Positions 8,736-16,445 of a DNA stretch of 60,145 bases are shown here, one piece after another. Position 1 is the first letter of the stretch. Every line of letters starts with the position of its first letter. Source of the stretch: Planctomycetota bacterium (GTDB lineage Bacteria > Planctomycetota > Phycisphaerae > Phycisphaerales > UBA1924). The notes under the pieces are model-generated. The model saw only the letters and a program-made list of their open reading frames with translations, searched no databases and was not told where the DNA came from. The DNA is taken from positions 1-60,145 of the forward strand of contig RFGH01000221.1 of assembly GCA_003696675.1 (NCBI GenBank), given 5' to 3'. A program made the position numbers and the translations under genes.

Positions 8736-10367
8736 GTGCCCGCGTCGAACGCCGATCCGAAGATTCTGAGCCGGGCCGACCTGCTGGCCCGACGCGACGA
8801 GGCCCGCCGGGCCGGTCGACGCGTGGTCCATTGCCACGGCTGCTTTGACATCGTCCACCCCGGGCACATCCGCCACCTCCGCCAGGCCAAGCAACTCGGC
8901 GATTTCCTGCTGATCACCATCACGGGCGACGCCGGCATCGACAAGGGCGTCGGCAGACCATTGATACCGCAGGAGTTGCGTGCCGAGAACCTCGCCGCCC
9001 TTGACTTCGTGGACTGGGTCTACATCGAGCCCTCGCCCACGGCCGTGGAACTGCTGGACGCGGTCCGTCCGGATATCTATGTCAAGGGTCAGGAGTACGA
9101 GCACAACCAGCACCCCGGCTTCGCGGCCGAGCGGGACGCCGTCGAACGCCACGGCGGGCGGGTGGTCTTCACCTCCGGCGATGTCATTTTCAGCTCGACC
9201 GCCCTGATCGCCGGCATGGCCGAGTCCATGAACCCCGGCGACGCCCGCGTGACCGAACTGCTCCGCAACCCGGCCCTGCAGCCGGAGAACCTCCAGCTCC
9301 GGCTGGCCGGATTCCGTGGGCGCAAGGTCGTGGTCGTCGGTGAGGTGATCGAGGACGCGTATGTCTTCTGCGATCCGCCCGGCGTCGCCGGCGAGTCCCC
9401 CATCCTGGCCCTCCGCCCCGTTCAGGAGCGGGGGTTTGATGGCGGGGCCGCCGTGGTCGCGCGTCACATCGCGGCCCTCGGCGGCGAGCCGACCCTGATC
9501 ACCGCCCTGCCGCGCGACGCGGTCACGGTCGCGGCGTTGCGAGAGCGCCTCGAGAACGAGGGCGTGCGCCTCGTCGCTGTGGATCAGGAAACTCCCATCG
9601 CCTGCAAGCAGCGATTCCTGGTGGGCAGCGAGAAGGTCGTCAAAGTCGATTGGGTCCGCAAGGCGGTGCTGGATTCCCGCCAACAGGAGCGTCTGGTCGC
9701 TCTCGCCGGCGAGCACGCCGACGGCTGCGACGCCGCCATCGTGACCGACTTCGGGCTCGGTCTGTTCACCCCGGGCGTTCTCCAGAAACTCACCCGGACC
9801 CTCCGCGATCGCGTCCGCATCATGACCGGCGATGTCTCCGGACAACGCAACCACCTCGGCTCCATGCTCGAGATGGACCTTGTCACGCCGTCCGAGACCG
9901 AACTCCGCCAATCCACGCGGCTGTACGACGAGTCGCTGCCGGCGGTCGCCTGGCGGCACCTCTCCCAGACACGCTCGAAGTCGATCTTCGTGACCATGGG
10001 CGGCGAAGGACTCATCTCGTTCCGCCCCGTCGACGCGGACCCGTCGCCGGTCGATGGATGGGCCACCCGCGTGGTCGGCGAGCATGTGCCCGCCCTGTCC
10101 ACCCATGTGGTCGATGCGCTCGGATGCGGCGACGCGTTGCTCGCCACCGCCACGCTCACCATGGCCGCGGGCGGTTCGCTCATCGAGTCCGCCTTCGTCG
10201 GCGCGATGGCCGCCGCTGTCCACGGATCACGGATGGGCAATGTCCCGGTCGACATCGCCACCCTGCGCCGTCGCGTCGAGGGACTGCGCTCGCACGCGCT
10301 GAGTTTCGTGCCCGCCGATGTGCTGGCCGCCCGAACCGTCCAGAAACCGACGCCCCTGGCGTCCTGA
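8736..10367 (+). CDS. Bifunctional nucleotidyltransferase / PfkB sugar kinase (HldE-like, reversed domain order)
   Basis: The N-terminal part (about 30-170) is a cytidylyltransferase-type domain with the HPGH signature at 41-44 and VKGQEYE, as in RfaE domain II. The remainder is a PfkB-family kinase with a GGAAVVARHIAALGG motif and a C-terminal DALGCGDA motif holding the catalytic aspartate. E. coli HldE, which makes ADP-glycero-manno-heptose for lipopolysaccharide, has the kinase first; here the order is swapped. GTG 8736 is chosen because GGGAGG lies just upstream; an in-frame GTG at 8718 is an alternative. It precedes a glycosyltransferase gene by 15 bases, so an envelope-sugar role is likely. 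The exact sugar is inferred. Confidence 0.85.
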   Translation: MPASNADPKILSRADLLARRDEARRAGRRVVHCHGCFDIVHPGHIRHLRQAKQLGDFLLITITGDAGIDKGVGRPLIPQELRAENLAALDFVDWVYIEPSPTAVELLDAVRPDIYVKGQEYEHNQHPGFAAERDAVERHGGRVVFTSGDVIFSSTALIAGMAESMNPGDARVTELLRNPALQPENLQLRLAGFRGRKVVVVGEVIEDAYVFCDPPGVAGESPILALRPVQERGFDGGAAVVARHIAALGGEPTLITALPRDAVTVAALRERLENEGVRLVAVDQETPIACKQRFLVGSEKVVKVDWVRKAVLDSRQQERLVALAGEHADGCDAAIVTDFGLGLFTPGVLQKLTRTLRDRVRIMTGDVSGQRNHLGSMLEMDLVTPSETELRQSTRLYDESLPAVAWRHLSQTRSKSIFVTMGGEGLISFRPVDADPSPVDGWATRVVGEHVPALSTHVVDALGCGDALLATATLTMAAGGSLIESAFVGAMAAAVHGSRMGNVPVDIATLRRRVEGLRSHALSFVPADVLAARTVQKPTPLAS

Positions 10368-10382
10368 CCCACCGAAAGAGCC

Positions 10383-11498
10383 ATGCCACAGCAACAGCCG
10401 ACCGTGTGCTTCGTCATCCCCACCCGGGATCGGAGTGCGGAGCTGGAACGCACCCTCGCCGCCATCGGGCGCCTGCCCGTCGCCGGCGAGGTGCTGGTGG
10501 TCGACAACGGCTCGGCGTCACCCGTGCTCGCGCCCGGCTCGCTGCCGAACGGGCTGCCCGTGCGGCTCGAGTGCCTGCCGTTCAACGAGGGCGCCGGAGC
10601 CCGCAACCGCGTCATCGACCACACCGACGCGGACTGGATCGTCATGCTCGACGACGACTCGCACCCGACCGATGCGCGTTTCCTCGACGCCCTCGCCGAA
10701 GCCCCCGACACCGCCTTCGCGATCAGCGCCGATATTTTCCTGCCCAACGCCGGCACCCGCGAGATGGGCGGGCTGCCCGAGGTCTTCATCGGCTGCGGCG
10801 TGGCCTTCCGGCGCGAGGCCTTCGAGGAACTCGGCGGCTACGACGCCTCCTTCGGCTACTACGCCGAGGAATACGACCTGGCCGCCCGCATCCTGCTCGC
10901 GGGCGGATCGGTCCTGTTCGATCCGCGCTTCCGCGTCGACCATTTCAAGGTCGCCGCCGGTCGCGACATGAACATCATCGTCGAACGGCTGGTCCGTAAC
11001 AACGGCTGGGTGATGCAGCGTTACGCGCCGGAGTCCGACCGCCGCGCCCAACTCCGCGAGATCCGCGGCCGCTGCCGCTTCATCGCCGACCGCGAGGACG
11101 CCCGCTACGGGCTCGGACGCGGGCTGGTCGAACTACGCCGGACGATCAACGCCCAACGCCGACGCCCGATGCCCGCGCCCCTGTTCGATCGCTTCACCGG
11201 GCTGGCCGCCGCCCGGGAAGCCCTGCAGCGGGCCTACGCCAGCGACCGCTTCGCAACGGCCTGCGTGGTCGACACCGGCAAAAACGCGTGGTGCGTCGAG
11301 CGGGCCTTGGACGAACTCGGCGTGGCCCGCGCCGCCGAGTCCGACGCCGACTCCCTCGTGATCGGCACCATGTCCCCCGGCCCGATGCTTGATGCCGCCG
11401 CCCGGCGTGCGGGGTCGCACCGCCGGGTGATCGCGCCGTGGACCATCGCTGACAGCGCCGTGTCAGCCAGCCACGGGGCCGCGGCGTTGGCCGGATAG
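10383..11498 (+). CDS. Family 2 glycosyltransferase
   Basis: A 371-residue GT-A enzyme that transfers a sugar from an activated donor. The N-terminus shows CFVIPTRDRSAELERTL, then VVDNGS, the metal-binding DDDSHP (a DXD-type motif) and an acceptor-side YYAEEYDLAARIL. There is no signal peptide or membrane segment. About 120 residues beyond the usual GT2 core have no recognisable motif; they look like a small alpha/beta region that could bind another partner. The gene follows the nucleotidyltransferase/kinase fusion by 15 bases and is probably cotranscribed, which points to surface glycan synthesis. Confidence 0.88.
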   Translation: MPQQQPTVCFVIPTRDRSAELERTLAAIGRLPVAGEVLVVDNGSASPVLAPGSLPNGLPVRLECLPFNEGAGARNRVIDHTDADWIVMLDDDSHPTDARFLDALAEAPDTAFAISADIFLPNAGTREMGGLPEVFIGCGVAFRREAFEELGGYDASFGYYAEEYDLAARILLAGGSVLFDPRFRVDHFKVAAGRDMNIIVERLVRNNGWVMQRYAPESDRRAQLREIRGRCRFIADREDARYGLGRGLVELRRTINAQRRRPMPAPLFDRFTGLAAAREALQRAYASDRFATACVVDTGKNAWCVERALDELGVARAAESDADSLVIGTMSPGPMLDAAARRAGSHRRVIAPWTIADSAVSASHGAAALAG

Positions 11499-11560
11499 TT
11501 TTCCGTACAATTCACGAACAAGGGCCTTGAAGCCTGTTCGGGCTTTGGTATGCTCCGCCC

Positions 11561-13078
11561 ATGATCGCGCGGATCCGCTCCTACCTGCTCGAGGGGATCG
11601 ACGCCCACGGCGTCGAGGTGGAAGTCGATATCGACGAGGGCAATCCCCAGGACCGGGAGACCGTGGTGGGGCTCCCGGACGCTGCCGTTCGCGAGTCGAT
11701 GGAGCGGGTGCGGGCGGCCATGGGCAACTCGGGATACGCCCAGCCCCGCGGGCGGGTGCTGATCAACCTCGCCCCGGCTGATGTCCGCAAGGAAGGCCCG
11801 ATGTACGACCTGCCCATCGCGGTCGGTCTCTTGGCAGCCCAGAACACGATGCTCCCCGGCGGGCTCGATCCGAGGTCCGCCCTGTTCGCGGGGGAACTCG
11901 CACTCGACGGGCGGATCCGCCCGGTCCGCGGAGCGCTCGCGGCCGCCGCCCTCGCCAAGCAGCTTGGTTACGACGCGGTTGTCCTGCCCGCCGAGAACGC
12001 CCGCGAGGCGGCCATCGTCTCGGGGGTCTCCGTCTACGGCGTGTCCACGCTGGCCGAGGTCGTCGGCATCATCTCCGGCGCGATCGACGCCGAGCCAACG
12101 CCCCCCGTCGATGTCGAGTCCCTGCTCGCCGAGGCCGAGCCCGCCGTCGACTTTTCCGAAGTCAAAGGTCAGGAATCCGTCAAACGGGCGCTCGTCATCG
12201 CGGCCGCAGGCGGGCACAACCTGCTGATGCTCGGCCCCGCCGGAACCGGCAAGACCATGATGGCCAAGGCCCTGCCCGGCATCCTGCCAACGCTCACCGC
12301 ACGCGAGGCCATCGAGGTCACACGCATCTATTCCGCGGCGGGGCAACTGCGTCCCGACCAGGGGCTGATCACGACCCGCCCCGTGCGTACGCCGCACCAC
12401 ACCGCCAGCTCGCCCGCCATCGTCGGTGGTGGCATGGTCCCCCGCGCCGGCGAGATCTCGCTGGCCCACCACGGCGTGCTGTTCTTGGACGAACTCGCCG
12501 AGTTCCCCCGCAGCGTGCTCGAGACGCTCCGCCAGCCGCTGGAAGATCACGTCGTCACCATCGCCCGGGCCCACGCCACGGTGCGTTTCCCGGCGTCCTT
12601 CATGCTCATCGCCGCCATGAACCCGACACCCAAGGGCGATGTCGCCCCGGGCGAGGTGGGCAGGCGCGACATGGAGCGCTATCTCTCCAAACTCTCCGGA
12701 CCGCTGCTCGACCGCATCGATATCCATGTCGAAGCGCCGGCCGTCCCGTTCTCCGAACTCGGCTCCAAGAAGCCCGGCACCAGCACGGCCGAACTCCGCG
12801 CCCGCGTGCACGCCGCCCGCGACCGCGCCCGCGCACGCCAGGGCGACACACCCAACGCCCGGCTCCGCGGCAAGGACCTCGACCGGCTCGTCGAGCTCAA
12901 ACCCTCCGCCCGCGCCCTGCTCGAGCAGGCCCTCACCCAACTCGGATTGAGCGCCCGGGCCTACGACAAGGTCCGGCGGACCGCCCGCACCATCGCCGAT
13001 GTCGAATCCAGCGATGAGGTGCTGCCAGAGCACATCGCCGAAGCGGTGCAGTACCGCCTGCTCGACCGGCGGGTGTAG
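11561..13078 (+). CDS. comM: ComM/YifB family Mg-chelatase-like AAA+ ATPase
   Basis: The 505-residue protein has the three ComM blocks: an N-terminal ChlI-like S5-fold domain (VGLPDAAVRESMERV, GRVLINLAPADVRKEG), an AAA+ core with Walker A GPAGTGKT near residue 225 and LFLDELAEF as Walker B, and a C-terminal Mg-chelatase helical domain. In Vibrio, ComM is a branch-migration helicase that helps integrate DNA taken up by transformation. It is widely conserved, so its presence alone does not prove competence. The start at 11561 matches the family N-terminus (MIARIRSYLLEGI). Confidence 0.93.
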   Translation: MIARIRSYLLEGIDAHGVEVEVDIDEGNPQDRETVVGLPDAAVRESMERVRAAMGNSGYAQPRGRVLINLAPADVRKEGPMYDLPIAVGLLAAQNTMLPGGLDPRSALFAGELALDGRIRPVRGALAAAALAKQLGYDAVVLPAENAREAAIVSGVSVYGVSTLAEVVGIISGAIDAEPTPPVDVESLLAEAEPAVDFSEVKGQESVKRALVIAAAGGHNLLMLGPAGTGKTMMAKALPGILPTLTAREAIEVTRIYSAAGQLRPDQGLITTRPVRTPHHTASSPAIVGGGMVPRAGEISLAHHGVLFLDELAEFPRSVLETLRQPLEDHVVTIARAHATVRFPASFMLIAAMNPTPKGDVAPGEVGRRDMERYLSKLSGPLLDRIDIHVEAPAVPFSELGSKKPGTSTAELRARVHAARDRARARQGDTPNARLRGKDLDRLVELKPSARALLEQALTQLGLSARAYDKVRRTARTIADVESSDEVLPEHIAEAVQYRLLDRRV

Positions 13079-13093
13079 TTCGTGGAGGACCGC

Positions 13094-13267
13094 ATGACCC
13101 GCAAGCAGCGCCCCCTGCCTCACTCACCCGTGACGCTCATCGAGATCACCGATATCCAAGAAACAAGCGAGGACGAGTCGGTCGACGGCATCCACCCGAA
13201 CGACGAGGGCATGCGCCGGCACGCTCACCGGCTCGAACAGGCCGTCCGACCGATGCTCACGGATTGA
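13094..13267 (+). CDS. 57-aa protein resembling only the C-terminal end of an SGNH hydrolase
   Basis: ATG 13094 has GGAGG seven bases upstream, so it is probably translated; an in-frame GTG at 13082 is less likely. The last 30 residues read DGIHPNDEGMRRHA followed by an amphipathic helix, very like block V of SGNH/GDSL hydrolases, where Asp and His complete the catalytic triad. The GDS serine block and the other conserved blocks are missing. It lies 15 bases after comM. It may be a hydrolase remnant or a small protein with a chance similarity. No activity can be claimed. Confidence 0.55.
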   Translation: MTRKQRPLPHSPVTLIEITDIQETSEDESVDGIHPNDEGMRRHAHRLEQAVRPMLTD

Positions 13268-13284
13268 CGACGCATCCGGCGCAC

Positions 13285-13315
13285 GACAAGGCCCCGCGGG
13301 GGGCGGGGCCTTGTC
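13285..13315. terminator. Strong hairpin between convergent genes
   Basis: A perfect 13-bp stem, GACAAGGCCCCGC with GCGGGGCCTTGTC, and a five-G loop. It separates the plus-strand comM cluster from a convergent minus-strand gene. There is no long T tract, so it may be a weak or bidirectional terminator. Confidence 0.65.
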
Positions 13316-13373
13316 TGGGGGGGGAACGCATGCGGGGAGAACCCCGCGGGAAGGAGAGGCGGGAGTGGGGGAC

Positions 13374-14483
13374 TCAGCGACGCCGGCGCCGCGTGGCCAT
13401 CACGCCGCCCAGCGGCAGCAGCGAGAGCACGCCCGGGGCCGGCACCAGCACCATCGCATAGGCACGGATCTCACCGTTGAACACGCCCGTGCCCACGATC
13501 GTGCCGTTGTCGCTGATGCCCATCGCCGAGGAGGATGTGTTCGTCGAAAGATCCCAGCCCGAGGACGGATCGATCAGGTCCTGCAGGGCATAGGTCGATT
13601 CCCCGTCATAGAGGAACGGGATCGCGAACGCGTTCGACGCCGTGCCGACCACCCAGCCGGACGAGTTCACGCCGCGGGCCGAGCCCTGCGAGGTGTCGAA
13701 CGGCAGCGGCACCTCGGTGATGCCGTTGACAGGGTCCCAGATGAACGGGTTGGAGCCGGACTGGTTGAACGACGACGAGCCGACCACATGCCCCGCCTCG
13801 CTCAGCCCGAACGGGATGCCGCCGTTATCGCCCGCGAGATTCGGGATCTCCACCGCCGTGCCGGTATTGGAGTCGTACAGGATCGCCACATTTCGGGCGA
13901 GGTTGTTCGGATCGATGCCGGTTCCCACGACCATCCCCGCGTCGTTGACCGCGAACGCGGTGGTCATGAAGGCGCCCCCGGGCGTGGTCGCAGTGATGAT
14001 CTGGGCCACGCCGTTGACCCACATCGCCCCACGCTCGTTGATGCCAGAGCCGAGCGAACCGACCACCACGCCGGCGTTGTTCACATCGTTCGCCCGACCG
14101 ACATCGCTGCCGCCGATGCTCAGCGCGGTCGCGACACCGTTGTTCCAGACGATCGGCAGCGCGCCCGCCCCGAAGGAGGTCGTGGTGCCGTTGCCGACCA
14201 CCATCCCCGAGTCATTCGCGCCGTTGGCCACATAGAACGGACGCGAGGCGATCGTTCCCAGCGCGACCAGCCCGCCGGACTGCGTCCACGACCACGCCTG
14301 ATTCGACGATCCGAGCGATCGCCCATACGCCACGCCGCCCGCCGAGATGCCGAAGCCTTGGCTGGCGAAGTCGTTCGGGCTCACCAGCCCGAGGTCGATG
14401 ATGTCATACTGCGGCACAGTGCCGGCGTGAGCGACGCTCGACAGGCAGAGCGCCGCAACCATCCCAAGTGGCGTGCGGGCCAT
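13374..14483 (-). CDS. Exported HAF-repeat protein with a PEP-CTERM-like C-terminus
   Basis: From ATG 14483, preceded by GGGAGG, the protein has 369 residues. A signal peptide (MARTPLGMVAALCLSSVAHAG) is followed by repeated units of the type GMVVGxG, GVVVGSLG, HVVGSSS, WVVGTAS and TIVGTG, spaced about 45 residues apart. These are HAF-type extracellular beta repeats. The end, VPAPGVLSLLPLGG then TRRRRR, has the Pro, hydrophobic and basic layout of PEP-CTERM sorting signals, though PEP itself is PAP. Such signals are processed by an exosortase, not seen here. An outer-surface or matrix location is likely; the function is unknown. The upstream frame to 14522 is not used. Confidence 0.82.
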   Translation of the reverse strand: MARTPLGMVAALCLSSVAHAGTVPQYDIIDLGLVSPNDFASQGFGISAGGVAYGRSLGSSNQAWSWTQSGGLVALGTIASRPFYVANGANDSGMVVGNGTTTSFGAGALPIVWNNGVATALSIGGSDVGRANDVNNAGVVVGSLGSGINERGAMWVNGVAQIITATTPGGAFMTTAFAVNDAGMVVGTGIDPNNLARNVAILYDSNTGTAVEIPNLAGDNGGIPFGLSEAGHVVGSSSFNQSGSNPFIWDPVNGITEVPLPFDTSQGSARGVNSSGWVVGTASNAFAIPFLYDGESTYALQDLIDPSSGWDLSTNTSSSAMGISDNGTIVGTGVFNGEIRAYAMVLVPAPGVLSLLPLGGVMATRRRRR

Positions 14484-14666
14484 CGGTTCGTCCTCCCGGA
14501 AACCCCGCCCCGCGACACACACACGCGGACCGGACTCCCGTTCTTTCTCTCTGACGACAGCCTACCGGCAGCAGGCCGATCTGAGAGGCCCAAAACGAAA
14601 AAAATTACAGAGGGCGACACCCCGGTTCCGGGCACCGGTCGCTTCCCGGCTCGCGATCGGCTACAC

Positions 14667-15860
14667 ATGGTGCGCATGAATAAGGAATCGGAACGGTCGG
14701 CCGACGAACTCCGCGCCGCGGGCGAAGCGCTCCGGCGGACCCTCCGGTCCCTGCTCTCCGGCGTGCCGGGCGGGCCGCACAAGCCCACGCCGCTTTCCCG
14801 CAAACTGGGTCTCAGCCGCGTCACCGTCAGCCGCATCCTCCGGGCGATCGAGCACGAGAGCCCGTTCGAGGTGCTCGAGGCCATCCCCGGACCCGAGTCC
14901 CTCCGCGTCGCCCTCACCGGCGCCCGCAAACAGGGCGTCGCCATCGAATCCGTCGACGGGGCTGCCGCGGCGATCGATTCTTTCGCTGCCCTGATCCGCG
15001 AGCGTTACGGCACCCGGGCCGCGTTGGACGCCGCCATCCGCCCGCACACGGGCACGCTCAAGGAGCGGGTCGACCACGCCGGGCGGGCCGAGGTCTTCAA
15101 GGGCATGAGCCGCATCCTGGGCGTGGAGGCCAAGTGCTGGCTGACCTCCATGGTCTTCACCCCATCGGGCTCCGACCCGGCGTTCGCGTCGGTGACCACC
15201 GTGCACGGCGCGCTGGGCCTGCGTCGCCTGCGTCCCGACGCAGCCGTCCATTTCTCCTTCGGCCCGCCCCCCGCCGACCGGGGGCACGACCGTGCGCTCT
15301 CGGCGGCCGATCTCTCGCTTGATGACCTGTGCGAGAACCAGCCGGCACGGGTGGTCACCGAAATGTGCGGCGGACGGCTCGTGCACCGCCTGCTCGACGA
15401 GCGTCTCGGCAAGGACGCCACGATGGACATGCTCAGCGTCAGCGCCGACGAGCGGGGCTCCCGACGCTTCGCCGAGGGTCCGTCCCGGCTGCGCGGCGCC
15501 TCGGTCTTCGTGGACATCCCGGTGCGGGTCATGATCTGCGATGTCGTGGTGCACAAAGAAGTCTTCCCCGACGCACGCCCCGAGTTGATGGTCTTCAACC
15601 CCGGCGCACGCGGGCCGGCAAACCCCAACGATCCGTCCCGCGCTGTCGACCGCGTCGACCTGGCCGCGGGCGTCGACTCGGTCGACGGCGATGACCGCTT
15701 CGTGGTCGACGAGATCCGGGGCTATCCCGAGATGATGGCCCGGGTGTTCGACCGCATCGGGCGTGACGCGTCGGAGTTCCGCGTGTTTCGCGTCCGGCTG
15801 TCCTACCCGGTCACCGCCTTCCAGCATGTCGTCGCGTTCCGGGCGCCGGACGGGCCATGA
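14667..15860 (+). CDS. Helix-turn-helix protein of unknown family (397 aa)
   Basis: Two in-frame ATGs (14667, 14676) are close and neither has a strong ribosome site; the frame further upstream to 13311 is antisense to the PEP-CTERM gene and is rejected. Near residue 40 the segment LSRKLGLSRVTVSRILRAIE is a convincing helix-turn-helix. The remaining 330 residues have no motif I recognise and look like a globular alpha/beta ligand or effector domain, with repeated acidic VDRVDLAAGVDSVDGDD in the last quarter. It overlaps the next gene by four bases. A transcription regulator is the simplest reading; the inducer and targets are unknown. Confidence 0.75.
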   Translation: MVRMNKESERSADELRAAGEALRRTLRSLLSGVPGGPHKPTPLSRKLGLSRVTVSRILRAIEHESPFEVLEAIPGPESLRVALTGARKQGVAIESVDGAAAAIDSFAALIRERYGTRAALDAAIRPHTGTLKERVDHAGRAEVFKGMSRILGVEAKCWLTSMVFTPSGSDPAFASVTTVHGALGLRRLRPDAAVHFSFGPPPADRGHDRALSAADLSLDDLCENQPARVVTEMCGGRLVHRLLDERLGKDATMDMLSVSADERGSRRFAEGPSRLRGASVFVDIPVRVMICDVVVHKEVFPDARPELMVFNPGARGPANPNDPSRAVDRVDLAAGVDSVDGDDRFVVDEIRGYPEMMARVFDRIGRDASEFRVFRVRLSYPVTAFQHVVAFRAPDGP

Positions 15861-16318
15861 ACGACGCGGAGCGTCTGGTCGGCTTCCTCAAGGGACGCGA
15901 CACACCGTGCCCGGGCTGCGGCTACAACCTCCGTGATCTGCGCGGGGCGGCGTGCCCGGAGTGCGGGGAGACGCTGTCCGTCGAGCGGATCCGGTACCAC
16001 CGGCCCTCGCCGTACATCCCGACGCTGTTCGTCGGCGGGCTGGGCCTGCTGGCCGGCGGTGTGGTGTTGCTGATGATCTGGCCGGAGGTGATGAACTGGC
16101 GGATCCTCCGCAGAGGACACCCGCCCGGTCTGGACGATTTGCGCTTCGCGGCATTGCTCGGCGCGACGCTAGGAATCGTGGCCCTGATCGCGAAGTGGCT
16201 CGACTGGTCGGGCGAGATGCCCAAGCGATCGGCCCGTTTCCGTTGGGGTTGGGCGGGCGCGTGCTGGGCGTCGGTGCCGCTGGCGTTGCTGCTGGGGCGA
16301 ATCGTTGGAAGATGGTGA
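15857..16318 (+). CDS. Zinc-ribbon membrane protein
   Basis: The start overlaps the previous stop (ATGA), so translation is probably coupled to the helix-turn-helix protein. Residues 18-38 hold a double-cysteine ribbon, CPGCGYNLRDL then CPECG, a pattern very common in planctomycete membrane proteins. Three hydrophobic segments follow, and the 153-residue protein ends with a basic tail. There are no catalytic residues. Its partnership with the upstream protein might indicate membrane-linked signalling, which is speculation from gene order. Confidence 0.8.
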   Translation: MNDAERLVGFLKGRDTPCPGCGYNLRDLRGAACPECGETLSVERIRYHRPSPYIPTLFVGGLGLLAGGVVLLMIWPEVMNWRILRRGHPPGLDDLRFAALLGATLGIVALIAKWLDWSGEMPKRSARFRWGWAGACWASVPLALLLGRIVGRW

Positions 16319-16445
16319 GATCCGTCGGTTTTCTTCCGGTGAACGCGGCGGGGTTTCGGGCAGGATGGTTGTTCCGATTTCGGCTACGCTCTGACCGGAC
16401 GCGGCGTTGCGCCGCTGGAGAGCCGTTGGTCCGAACGAGGTTCTG

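Noticed and set aside
11234-13123. A 629-codon minus-strand frame opposite comM
   Set aside because: It mirrors comM codons, shows no domain, and lacks a sensible start context. High-GC genes often leave such antisense frames.
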